From an uncultured Collinsella sp. (GTDB lineage Bacteria > Actinomycetota > Coriobacteriia > Coriobacteriales > Coriobacteriaceae): a stretch of DNA of 15,431 nucleotides. Every line of letters starts with the position of its first letter. Positions within the stretch are counted from its first letter, which is position 1. Under the pieces are notes generated by a model. The model was given only the letters and a program-made list of their open reading frames with translations, had not been told where the DNA came from and made no database searches. The translations under genes and the position numbers were made by a program. Location: NCBI GenBank assembly GCA_900549275.1, contig URNU01000009.1:1-15431 (forward strand), in the 5' to 3' direction. Shown here in pieces: positions 7,701-14,267 of the stretch.

Positions 7701-8276
7701 GCCATGGCCAATGACCTGTCCCAAATGAATAATAAACTGCTGCCCGTCATTCGAGACAACCGTCGCATCCTCCGCAACAAAAGGCGAGGCAGATGCAGCG
7801 GCGGCATGTGCGCCCCCACGAGAAACGGTCACCGTTTCACCGTTGGGACTGGCCGTGGCGCCGCGCGAGACAGTTACCGTCTGGCCGTCGGGGCTCGCAG
7901 CGCGCGGCACCGTAACAGTTTCACCTGCCGCAGAAGTACCAGGGCGTGAAACAGTAACGGTCTTGCCGTCGTCGGAAGCACCAACAGACGGCCTCGCAAC
8001 CGTTACTGTTTCACCATTCGATTCAGTCATCGGGCGATGCACCGTTACGGTTTCGTTTGTCGATGGCGTACCGTCGCGGCGGACGGTGACCGTTTCACCA
8101 GATGCCGGAGCGTCGGCTCGACGTACCGTCACGGTCTCTCCAGGTGCAGAAGTCTGGCCACCACGGTTCACGGTAACCGTCTCTCCCTCTACGGGCGCAT
8201 TCCCGCGGCGCACCGTTACGGTCTCATCATTGCCATTGCCACCATCTCGGTGTACCGTAATCGTCTCATCAGACAT
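4776..8276 (-). CDS. Membrane Ser/Thr protein kinase with N-terminal ETVTVxR repeat array
   Basis: This is a protein of 1166 residues; ATG at 8276 lies 2 nt after the phosphatase stop, with GGGGGAG just upstream. Residues 4-153 hold 11 copies of [EKQ]T[VI]TVxR in Gly/Ser/Pro/Ala-rich spacers. The kinase domain spans about 181-460. It has a glycine loop GHGGQSTIV (190-198), K212 in VAKVFK, H313-R314-D315-I-K317-P-Q-N320, D332-Y-G in place of DFG, a P+1-type DGYTPGRGG (354-362) and DWYSFG (369-374). All main catalytic residues are present, so it should be active. A long helical middle region follows. Six hydrophobic segments lie at roughly 914-933, 946-973, 1057-1075, 1084-1103, 1118-1142 and 1143-1165, with a cytoplasmic helical stretch between the second and third. 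Unlike PknB-type kinases there is no PASTA domain. It shares an operon with a PP2C phosphatase and an FHA protein, which are the likely eraser and reader of its phosphothreonines. The repeats are the obvious candidate autophosphorylation sites. Confidence 0.93.
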   Translation of the reverse strand: MSDETITVHRDGGNGNDETVTVRRGNAPVEGETVTVNRGGQTSAPGETVTVRRADAPASGETVTVRRDGTPSTNETVTVHRPMTESNGETVTVARPSVGASDDGKTVTVSRPGTSAAGETVTVPRAASPDGQTVTVSRGATASPNGETVTVSRGGAHAAAASASPFVAEDATVVSNDGQQFIIHLGQVIGHGGQSTIVAAERVSDGLACVAKVFKPLVGAERSAYQKVVSAIMGLNGRPVSQTHLLPIFAYLHQGLSATEVGAAAPQLWDVSITPLATCLFDRPRSKNMVKSRVIPELSQAIELLHTELGIVHRDIKPQNVYLYDKQIVLGDYGSARSLAGFDSRLTNTMTRSDGYTPGRGGMVDPRNDWYSFGYTIWTLYENNVHPLQEFIDDNTLSDRQETGEPADFNHPDDATLGNLLKGLTFELSGERFGYEEVKDWMADPDNFYRKLPTMDAGSARKPYEFAGKQYSDPVLLARALSSNWDEAKLRMSQQQLENLMGDWGENDLQTRIHQLVEEDIQTASNPDLALACVIYEMSNGKIMSWRGEDVSLTDASDALPARIAKMDVTEIDRYAVLSGLDGSKSSGVLPSGFLSRILSQDNDLNDERAKLAADIHELEKLALHSSDPHFAACLFKGLLTRNEEKSSAAQTVLMSVVNRPAAFFGVCSSAHKLDEFLLNFAGVSEMAAIISARDAATSHGAVDIDVVIDYMDKVAVNKKAVRAFYRKFGSYAAWLWLAAHTDLYDSAQGSVGEAVKVALLGLNPPANTAVSMLIQAGSNARLEGIKLREDMELTPVPYVNGWEVDGKHGTRPCTRNALFCAQVGDDAVPRGYVAELISQGVDERLLAARGVRLLADESLISSAEYAEFLEDSRGVADGSLKAAIEQDTRDYGVVEGIADSDARAAAIKKEQRGVLMYTVLVALLYCILIMCSRGAFGQLIVSWGSFGPLAGIFLAVAFIGCFGFLALNLLRSYSAADRVSALRNDIDANSDALERYLLQLVEFADRKGQVFEELAMSAEDKPLAQVGSLAFSSGRAPAAFYMDPQLMDRLGRYAGRLVVFVPLVTSAFGFMGTMFVDGDTFTKLDVVMAILIGGMTVMLLFGDDAHPGSAKSIRTWLFSWILPIVIEFFLWGIVTIAQLLSIFGFIVMLIGFGICAFFFYLFLSA
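7818..8267 (-). repeat. Eleven-copy ETVTVxR coding repeat
   Basis: The repeats start at kinase residues 4, 18, 32, 47, 61, 75, 89, 105, 119, 132 and 147, so the period is 13-16 residues (about 42 nt). The core T-[VI]-T-V-x-R is invariant in every copy, with x being H, R, N, R, R, H, A, S, P, S, S. Copy 1 has Ile in place of the first Val, copy 8 has Lys and copy 10 Gln in place of Glu. Spacers vary freely and synonymous codons differ between copies, which indicates selection on the peptide rather than a recent DNA expansion. Confidence 0.92.
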
Positions 8277-8278
8277 GG

Positions 8279-9040
8279 CTACTCCCCCACTTCAATTACA
8301 ATCAGCGTTGCATCGTCCGTCGAGCCGTTCACCCGAGCCTCGGCATATAGCTCTTCGCACAACTGCGCACATGTCGAATCGCTCGCAAGCATCTGCTGCA
8401 AACGCTCCTGCGCAATCTGCCCATCGATACCATCGGAACAGATCAGATAGCGATCGCCCGGAAGCATCACGGTCGTCTTGACCTCAAGATTGCGACCGCC
8501 CTGATTGAGTCCAATCGCGAGCTCAATACAATGCGAAACGGCATCATCTCTGTATTCAGCGCCAACGCCGCCCACGCGCCGCTCAGGCGTATGGTCACAG
8601 CTAAGCACGGCAAGCACACCGCCACGCAGTCGGTACACGCGAGAATCGCCGGCATTAAAAACAGCACCGTGCCCGTCAGGAGCAACCACGAGGCCAGCAA
8701 CCGTGGATGCGGCAACAGGAAGTCCATAGCGAGCCGCATACGACTCAACATCGTTCTCGGCTCGCTCGCCCGCCATGCGTAGGCGCTCCTGTAACGCGTT
8801 GACGGTATCGGCCTCAAAGACGCGCACGGCCTGCGCAAACGCCTGAGCAGCAAGCGTCGAGGCGGCCGCTCCGTGCCCGCCTTCGCTCACACCGTCAAAG
8901 ACTGCCATGCAGCCCATCTCGCGCTCGCAATCGCCTACCAGGCCATAGCAAAGGACATTACCGTCAAGAAGCAAACGGTCCTCGTTGACGGGGTGATTGG
9001 TTCCCGCTTGAGTTTTTGCTGCAGCGATAAACTTCGTCAT
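8279..9040 (-). CDS. PP2C-family (PPM) Ser/Thr protein phosphatase
   Basis: This is a protein of 253 residues and a complete PPM/PP2C catalytic domain with nothing added, as in stand-alone bacterial phosphatases such as PstP/PrpC without the membrane anchor. Metal and phosphate motifs in order are NEDR (19-22), VFDGVSEGGHG (47-57, metal ligand D49), NAGDSRVYRL (129-138), DHTPERR (149-155), ICSDGIDG (200-207, D203) and STDDAT (240-245, D243). ATG at 9040 is chosen because GGGAGG lies 9 nt upstream. An in-frame TTG at 9046 would sit only 3 nt from that site. The start overlaps the stop of the AAA+ gene by 4 nt (ATGA), and the kinase follows after 2 nt. The expected role is dephosphorylation of the kinase and its targets in the cytoplasm. 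Confidence 0.95.
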   Translation of the reverse strand: MTKFIAAAKTQAGTNHPVNEDRLLLDGNVLCYGLVGDCEREMGCMAVFDGVSEGGHGAAASTLAAQAFAQAVRVFEADTVNALQERLRMAGERAENDVESYAARYGLPVAASTVAGLVVAPDGHGAVFNAGDSRVYRLRGGVLAVLSCDHTPERRVGGVGAEYRDDAVSHCIELAIGLNQGGRNLEVKTTVMLPGDRYLICSDGIDGQIAQERLQQMLASDSTCAQLCEELYAEARVNGSTDDATLIVIEVGE

Positions 9041-10992
9041 CGCCAATCGCCTCCCATCGATCCGGGCACGAGCTCAAATGCGATATGCGCACCGTCGCCC
9101 TCGCCCTGCGGCACGGCGCGTGCCACCATGCCGGGACGACCGCGCCACTCGGCGCGGTGTTCAAACAGAAAATCGGAAAGCCCGTTAAGGTAGCCGCTCT
9201 CCACCAAGTTGCCAATGCCGCGGCCGCCCTTGGCCTTGACAGCATCCGTCATGGCAATGGAGTGCAGCAGCTCGCGGGCAGCGTCGGTCGCCTCAACCGT
9301 AATATCGGGCTGCGCCTTATGCACGTTGCGGTTAACGGCATCGATCTTGGAATTAAGGATCTGAAGTGCCACGGCATCGTCGATAAAGTTGAAGATCACC
9401 ACGTTGTCGCCGATACGGCCCAAGAACTCGGGCTTAAACTCGCGATCCATCTCGGTGCGCACGCGCTCGCAAATCTCGTCATAGGGCGTGTTGGGCGCGA
9501 TGGTATTACGAACTTCGTTGCCCTGCGCATCGATCTCAATCTTGGAAAAGCCGATGTTGCTCGTAAAGAAGATGACCGTCTCAGAGAAGTACACGGTATT
9601 ACCCTGGCCATCGGTCAGGCGGCCATCTTCGAGGATCTGCAGGAACTTGTCCATAATGCTGGGCGCGGCCTTCTCGATCTCGTCGAAAAGAACCACCGAG
9701 AACGGATTGGCCTTGACCGCATTGGTAAGCTGACCGCCCTCGGCATAGCCCACGTATCCCGGAGGAGCGCCAAAGAGCTTTTGATCGGAGTTCTCGGCAC
9801 CGTACTCGGACATATCAAAACGCAGCATGCTGCGCTCGTCGCCAAAGAGAAGCTCCGTAATGGCCTTAACGATCTCGGTCTTACCGGTACCGGTGGGACC
9901 GCTCAAAAACAGGACGCCCTTGGGCTTAGAGCCAGATGAATGGGTGGCACCCGAAAGGCCCATGACGGAGCGCTTGAGCACGGTGACGGCCTTCTCGACG
10001 GCCTCGTCCTGGCCCTTCACGCGGCGTTTGATCTTTGCCTCGGGATCCTCTTCGAGCTTCTCGAACATCTGCTGCCATTTGTTCTCGCGAAAACCGTACT
10101 TATATACATCGACGAGCTTGGGAAGGATGGCCTCGATGGAAGCCTCGGGGTTTTGCATATCGCGCTGATACATGCGCTGCAGGCCCTCGAGCTCCTTAAC
10201 GCTCATGCCGTCGGTGGTATCGATAAAGCGACGCACCGCGCGGTCATCGGAATCGGACAGCGCCTCACCAAAGCCAAACTTACTCTGAATATAGGCTTCG
10301 CGCATGTCGCGGTCGGGATGCGGCAGCGTGATGGTGCGCAAGAAGGGGTTCTCCTCGATAAACCACACGGGCAGGTTGCGCACGTTATCCGTTACCAGAA
10401 TGAGCGTGTTGACAGCCGTGCGGTTAATAAGGCGTGCTTTGCTGGCACCAAGGTACAGGTTAAGGAAGAACTGCGTCTCGTCGGGCATAAGACCGGTCGA
10501 GGAGGCAAGCAGACGCGACGCCATGTTGACGATCACGCAAAGCGGCTTGGCCTCGGTGCCGCCATCGGGGTTGTCGTTGTATTTAAGGCGCAACATTGAG
10601 CGGATAACCTCGCCGTATGATGGCAGGCTCGACTGCTCGGTGGCATATGCTTGGCGGCCATCGGCGATGCAGGCGTTCGCCTCCATCATGCGATCATCGC
10701 TCTTAGAAGCCTCGTCGTGTGCCAGCGACACCAGGCGCTTGCAATCGACGTTGCCCATGCTGCTCGAAAACAGCTGGATGGGATCGAAATATGCCACGTT
10801 GTACTCAACTGAGCCATTGGCGTCTTCGAAAAGGCCGCGCACGACCTCGGCAAGCTCCGAGAACTGGAGCCCGCCGTCGACCACATCGGGATACTTGTCG
10901 TTGACGTTGCCCTCAAGGATAAAGAGGCTCTTCACCCCTTTAAAGTTGAGCATCTCGCGCTGCCAGGATTGGCGCTCGAAATCAGTTGCCAT
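9037..10992 (-). CDS. ClpB/ClpA-type AAA+ ATPase with degenerate first module
   Basis: This is a protein of 651 residues; ATG at 10992 follows a perfect AGGAGG by 8 nt. The C-terminal half (about 325-651) is an intact Hsp100 D2-type AAA+ module. It has Walker A GPTGTGKT (365-372), pore-loop-like PPGYVGYAEGG (410-420), Walker B VVLFDEIEK (433-441), sensor-1 TSN (477-479), and PEFLGRIGD with a likely arginine finger R526. The N-terminal half keeps an AAA-like outline: a Walker-B-like LCVIVN (151-156), a sensor-1-like LILVTDN (197-203) and a lid-like DTTDGMSVKELEG (258-270). It has no Walker A; LFILEGNVND stands in its place. No Clp N-domain repeat, middle coiled coil or ClpP-binding IGF-type loop was seen, so it is likely an unfoldase or remodeller rather than a protease subunit. 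The substrate is unknown; operon partners (FHA protein, kinase) are candidates. Confidence 0.92.
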   Translation of the reverse strand: MATDFERQSWQREMLNFKGVKSLFILEGNVNDKYPDVVDGGLQFSELAEVVRGLFEDANGSVEYNVAYFDPIQLFSSSMGNVDCKRLVSLAHDEASKSDDRMMEANACIADGRQAYATEQSSLPSYGEVIRSMLRLKYNDNPDGGTEAKPLCVIVNMASRLLASSTGLMPDETQFFLNLYLGASKARLINRTAVNTLILVTDNVRNLPVWFIEENPFLRTITLPHPDRDMREAYIQSKFGFGEALSDSDDRAVRRFIDTTDGMSVKELEGLQRMYQRDMQNPEASIEAILPKLVDVYKYGFRENKWQQMFEKLEEDPEAKIKRRVKGQDEAVEKAVTVLKRSVMGLSGATHSSGSKPKGVLFLSGPTGTGKTEIVKAITELLFGDERSMLRFDMSEYGAENSDQKLFGAPPGYVGYAEGGQLTNAVKANPFSVVLFDEIEKAAPSIMDKFLQILEDGRLTDGQGNTVYFSETVIFFTSNIGFSKIEIDAQGNEVRNTIAPNTPYDEICERVRTEMDREFKPEFLGRIGDNVVIFNFIDDAVALQILNSKIDAVNRNVHKAQPDITVEATDAARELLHSIAMTDAVKAKGGRGIGNLVESGYLNGLSDFLFEHRAEWRGRPGMVARAVPQGEGDGAHIAFELVPGSMGGDWR

Positions 10993-10995
10993 GTG

Positions 10996-11592
10996 TTATA
11001 CCTCCTTGGCAGAAAATTCATGGTGGTAGCGGTCGGCAATACCAACGGTGATAATCGTGCCGTCCTGGACATAGTTTTGAAGCTGACGAGGCTGTTGAAG
11101 ATACTGGTCGTAGTCATCGTGCGGGCGGTCGCTCAGGTAGATTACGCGCTGGTTAGTCGAACCGCGCAGCGCGCAGTCGGGCACGTTAAGCTCGTCTATG
11201 TACGGACCATCAATCAGCACATCGATGAGGGGCTTGAGTGTCTCCCACGTATCCGCACCGATCACTCTCGGCAGCTCTTCGAGCGTAAATCCGGTGTAAA
11301 CGAGAATGTCATCGTAAGCGCAACGGATCGTTGCCAGCAGCTTCACGAGCTCTGATGCCTGCTCGAGCGGGTCTCCACCCGAAACCGTCAGCCGATGTAC
11401 GCCGTGCTCGCGCGCGGTATCGAGCAACATCCGCGCAAGCTCATCAACATCGACATCTTGATCGGGCGACTGGCTGCGCCATTGGGGCGAAATACATCCG
11501 GCACAACGCTTTGAACAACCAGCGGTCCAGACAACAATACGTTCTCCCGGACCCAGCGAGACGACGGGGGCAAGCACATGGCTAACGAACAT
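10996..11592 (-). CDS. Radical-SAM activase-like protein (NrdG/PflA type)
   Basis: This is a protein of 198 residues starting at ATG 11592, which overlaps the end of the FHA gene by 11 nt and has GAGG 9 nt upstream. A longer frame to 11778 runs through the FHA coding sequence and is not needed. The radical-SAM cluster motif is C26-x3-C30-x2-C33 in TAGCSKRCAGC, followed by a SAM-binding SGGDPLEQ motif. The length and single 4Fe-4S motif fit the small activases that install a glycyl radical on NrdD or pyruvate formate-lyase. Such enzymes cleave S-adenosylmethionine to a 5'-deoxyadenosyl radical and work only without oxygen. No glycyl-radical enzyme is encoded in the window; the gene is instead locked between an FHA protein and an AAA+ ATPase. 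The substrate is therefore open, and may be an operon partner. Confidence 0.9.
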   Translation of the reverse strand: MFVSHVLAPVVSLGPGERIVVWTAGCSKRCAGCISPQWRSQSPDQDVDVDELARMLLDTAREHGVHRLTVSGGDPLEQASELVKLLATIRCAYDDILVYTGFTLEELPRVIGADTWETLKPLIDVLIDGPYIDELNVPDCALRGSTNQRVIYLSDRPHDDYDQYLQQPRQLQNYVQDGTIITVGIADRYHHEFSAKEV

Positions 11593-12598
11593 CGGCGTAA
11601 TCCTCGCCCGGATCGAGTGTACGGTACACGGCCGAGATACGTGCAAGCGAGCAACCGCATTCCTCACAGCCATCCCCAACCTTTGCACGCTCATCAGCAA
11701 CGAGATGCAAACGACCGCACTCGGGGCACTCGACAAACCAGCCCTCGACACCCGCAGACTCACCAGCAGCAGAAACAACCGGTGCCGCAGCAGACGCGGG
11801 CTGAGGCGCAGACCAAGCCTGGGTCTGCACGGGTTGCGCCGCAGGCGGTTCCTCCACAGTAACCGTCAGACGCAATTGGGCAAATTCGCCAGACGCAGCC
11901 GGAATGAGTAGCGTATCGCCGGTATGAATCGGCTGGGCCACGCCGGGAACCAAGTTGAGGATCTGGCCGCCACGCATAAGAGCCGTTCCGTTATTGGACC
12001 CCTCATCGGCAACCATCCATGTGCCCCGCTCAAAACGAACGCTGGCATGCTGCCGGGACATGGCAAAGTTCGAAGCCATAGAAGGAAACGCGTTGCGTCC
12101 AAGCACGGCAGCGTCCGTGAGACGAAGCTGCTCACCCATTACTGGATCGGCAAGCGTAAGCGCGGGAGCCGCGGGAGTAGCTGCAGCATTCGCCATGGGT
12201 TGCGGCGCGGGCTGCGGCATTGGCGCAGGCGTCGGCCGTGGCATCGGCGCAGGCGTCGGCTGCGGCGCAGGAACCGGAGCAGGTTGCGGAACGGGCATGG
12301 GGGTAGGCTGCGGCGTGGGAGCAGGAGCAGCCTGATGTGCCTGCTGGGGTGCGGGACGCTGAGGCCGCGAAGCACTGTCCATCGATGATGTTGCAGGGTA
12401 GACGGCGGGAGCCGGACGCTCAGCGACCGCGGCGGCAAAGCCGGACGCTGAGGCGACTGGCGCCTCGGGTGCCGAGACCGCGGGCGCAGGGGCCGAAGGC
12501 GCGGGGGCCGCACCAGCGGGACGCGGCGTCCCACAGTCCTCGCACATATCGCGGGCATCATCGTTCATAAGACCACAGATAGGGCATTCCCATGTCAT
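11582..12598 (-). CDS. FHA-domain protein with zinc fingers at both ends
   Basis: This is a protein of 338 residues; ATG at 12598 has GAGGT 5 nt upstream and lies 3 nt after the previous stop. Residues 3-22 fit the RanBP2-type zinc finger consensus: W3, C5-x2-C8, N12, C19-x2-C22. Residues 30-150 are an Ala/Pro-rich flexible linker with repeated PxP units. The FHA domain lies at about 157-250, with the phosphothreonine-binding residues in place: GR (167-168), SRQHA (181-185) and SNNGT (201-205). After a second Ala/Pro linker, C291-x2-C294 and C311-x2-C314 form a zinc-ribbon-like knuckle. FHA domains bind phosphothreonine peptides, so this is the likely reader of the operon kinase, most plausibly of its TVTVxR repeats. 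No enzyme domain or membrane segment is present, so it is best described as a scaffold. Its start and end are both coupled to neighbouring genes. Confidence 0.93.
   Translation of the reverse strand: MTWECPICGLMNDDARDMCEDCGTPRPAGAAPAPSAPAPAVSAPEAPVASASGFAAAVAERPAPAVYPATSSMDSASRPQRPAPQQAHQAAPAPTPQPTPMPVPQPAPVPAPQPTPAPMPRPTPAPMPQPAPQPMANAAATPAAPALTLADPVMGEQLRLTDAAVLGRNAFPSMASNFAMSRQHASVRFERGTWMVADEGSNNGTALMRGGQILNLVPGVAQPIHTGDTLLIPAASGEFAQLRLTVTVEEPPAAQPVQTQAWSAPQPASAAAPVVSAAGESAGVEGWFVECPECGRLHLVADERAKVGDGCEECGCSLARISAVYRTLDPGEDYADVR
12200..12322 (-). repeat. Pro-rich PxP repeat in the FHA protein linker
   Basis: This stretch encodes residues 93-133, an alternating pattern of P with A, T, Q, M, V or R (PTPAPMPQPAP and similar). 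Nucleotide repeats of GGCGCAGG/GGCTGCGGC type are visible. It is probably an extended spacer between the zinc finger and the FHA domain. Copy number could vary between strains. Confidence 0.7.
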
Positions 12599-12601
12599 GG
12601 T

Positions 12602-14077
12602 TTACCTCATTTCCCTCTGCTTGAGTTGACTTGCTTGACGGCGATTACGCAGACGACGTTCCGCATCTGCGGAAGGTGTGGGCGGCACGTAATCGTGCGG
12701 GTGAATCTCGACGGCGGTCTGAGGATCAGCGGGTCGAACAAAATGGCCGGGGGCGTCGGATGCGACAACAACGCCGCGTTCTTTAAGGTCTTCCTTAAAC
12801 TGCAGGTAAAAATCGCAGAACTCAACTTGGTCCTGAACGACTTTGTCGACCGTCGCTTGATCTTGGGCCTTCATATCTTTGATGACGGTGGGATTAACCG
12901 GATCTTCCGAAAACTCGGATGGATCGGCCTCGACAACTCGCATCACAAGCTGCTGTTCGTGCGACCCTTTAAGGACGGCAACCGCCTTGCGCTTGTTCGT
13001 GTCGAAGATAAGGCGCCATGGCTTGCCAGACCCATCCATAACCGCATAACGGACAACGTCAGCCCCGTGTTCGGCCATAACCTCATTAACACAGCGCTCG
13101 ATGTATTCGTCTTTAGCCGCCGAGGCAAGCGCAGCGTCTGCGGCATCCACGGCAGCGTACAAATCCTCAATCTCATGAGGCCGTCTGAGCACCGTCGGAC
13201 GATGGTAGCGTTCATTAAGAAGGTCAACGCGCAGTCGGTATGCTTCATACTGCTCATGAAGCTCGTTCGACTCATGCTGGGCACTCTTCATCACATGCTC
13301 GAAGTCCTTGAGAATCTTCATGGCGGCAAGACGCTGTTCCTCGCTCGAATCCGGACCAAGCGCGCTAAACGAAGCGCGGGCAGTCTCGAATTTTGTACTT
13401 AGGCGATTTCGCAACGTCATATCGAGCACCTCATCCTGCATAAGCGGGATAATGCGCGCCGCCCACTCTTCAAACGCGCGCGCTGCATCCTCAAAGGAAC
13501 CCGTCGAGGAGTTTGCGGCGGTATCCGCGATATGTAGGAGCGCTTTCTCAAGATCGATGGAACCGTCGCGAGCAATGTCGTAATCGATTGCCTTTAGCAA
13601 TCCTTGGGCCCTGAGCTTTTCGGACGTCTGTGCGGCATCGATGCGGCTCTGGCTCATCTCGACCCTGCGCTGGGCATGGGCATCGAAGGTTAGCGTCGGG
13701 ATCAAAGTGTGAAGCGTCGCCGCAAGCTGTGCCAATGCCGCCTCAGTTCGAATCCGCGTCACCGTACCCCGACCCATGACGACCTCTTCGCCCACAAGCG
13801 GTCCTGTCACGTTTTTCCTCGAATATTCGTCAATCACGCTATCCAACGCGGCGCGTGTCGACTCATCCATATCGGGAAACTCAAGGAGCATCTGCGACTT
13901 GATGTCCAATAGCCCATGCCTATAGTCCTTAACGGCATTTTCTGCCTCGGCCTTCTCCGCCTCTATGCGCAACGCCGCTGCCCCGGCAACAATTGCAGCG
14001 GGGGCCAATGGCACTGCCAGCGGTGAAGTGGCTATTCCGGCAGCGACTACAAAATTATCTCCCACCGAGCCGCTCAT
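12602..14077 (-). CDS. Hypothetical helical protein, first gene of the phospho-signalling operon
   Basis: This is a protein of 491 residues from ATG 14077, which has GAAGGG about 9 nt upstream. An in-frame ATG at 14179 would give 525 residues, but it has no ribosome site and lies inside the palindrome pair, so the shorter form is preferred. Residues 10-36 are an Ala-rich hydrophobic stretch (VVAAGIATSPLAVPLAPAAIVAGAAAL region) that may be a membrane or amphipathic segment. The remainder is largely helical and charged, with coiled-coil character (for example EAEKAEAENAVKDYRHGLLD, and a stretch rich in Glu, His and Leu near residue 290). There is one strand-rich segment near 350-390 (VRYAVMDGSGKPWRLIFD, then KAVAVLKG). 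The C-terminus is strongly basic and Gln-rich. No known family was recognised. It lies 3 nt upstream of the FHA gene, so it is expected to be made with the whole set. Confidence 0.8.
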   Translation of the reverse strand: MSGSVGDNFVVAAGIATSPLAVPLAPAAIVAGAAALRIEAEKAEAENAVKDYRHGLLDIKSQMLLEFPDMDESTRAALDSVIDEYSRKNVTGPLVGEEVVMGRGTVTRIRTEAALAQLAATLHTLIPTLTFDAHAQRRVEMSQSRIDAAQTSEKLRAQGLLKAIDYDIARDGSIDLEKALLHIADTAANSSTGSFEDAARAFEEWAARIIPLMQDEVLDMTLRNRLSTKFETARASFSALGPDSSEEQRLAAMKILKDFEHVMKSAQHESNELHEQYEAYRLRVDLLNERYHRPTVLRRPHEIEDLYAAVDAADAALASAAKDEYIERCVNEVMAEHGADVVRYAVMDGSGKPWRLIFDTNKRKAVAVLKGSHEQQLVMRVVEADPSEFSEDPVNPTVIKDMKAQDQATVDKVVQDQVEFCDFYLQFKEDLKERGVVVASDAPGHFVRPADPQTAVEIHPHDYVPPTPSADAERRLRNRRQASQLKQREMR

Positions 14078-14163
14078 TATCACGTTCCCTTCTTCATGGA
14101 TAACGGGGCCATCCCGGTCATCAAGCGTTTTTACTGCCTCATTTCTACCGCCGCTCTGCGCGA

Positions 14164-14216
14164 TTCTGTTGCGCAACATTGGCGAGCGGCAGATTTGTCG
14201 ATGTTGCGCAACAGAA
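14164..14216. promoter_or_regulatory. Twin palindromic operator candidate in the divergent intergenic region
   Basis: TTCTGTTGCGCAACAT (14164-14179) and its exact reverse complement (14201-14216) are separated by 21 nt. Each arm also contains the self-complementary 12-mer TGTTGCGCAACA (14167-14178 and 14202-14213), with centres 35 bp apart. Two identical dyads between divergent genes are typical of sites for a dimeric regulator that can bind cooperatively. The same sequence was not seen elsewhere in the window. No convincing -35/-10 pair was found on either strand within 14078-14267, so promoters are not annotated. Confidence 0.75.
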
Positions 14217-14267
14217 GGCGGCGGCTAGCGCATATCCTGCTAATGGAAGAAAGGATGAAAGCGCGCC

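Noticed and set aside
7843..8481. Plus-strand frame of 212 codons that also contains many TVTV motifs
   Set aside because: It is the antisense of the kinase repeat array and part of the phosphatase. ACCGTTACGGT-type codons read similarly on both strands, so the TVTV pattern on the other strand is a coding coincidence.
9085..10599. Two long plus-strand frames (284 and 219 codons) opposite the AAA+ gene
   Set aside because: The minus-strand gene carries Walker A, Walker B, sensor and arginine-finger motifs. The plus-strand products are low-information antisense translations.
11593..11778. N-terminal extension of the radical-SAM protein
   Set aside because: It lies wholly inside the FHA gene in another frame. 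The ATG at 11592 has a ribosome site and begins right before the conserved domain.
4776..14077. A complete type VI secretion locus
   Set aside because: Only the kinase, phosphatase, FHA and Clp-like parts resemble it. No sheath, Hcp, VgrG, baseplate or membrane-complex gene was seen, and the ATPase has one degenerate module.
14078..14179. 34-residue N-terminal extension of the first operon protein
   Set aside because: The start at 14179 has no ribosome site and would put coding sequence over one palindrome arm. It cannot be fully excluded.
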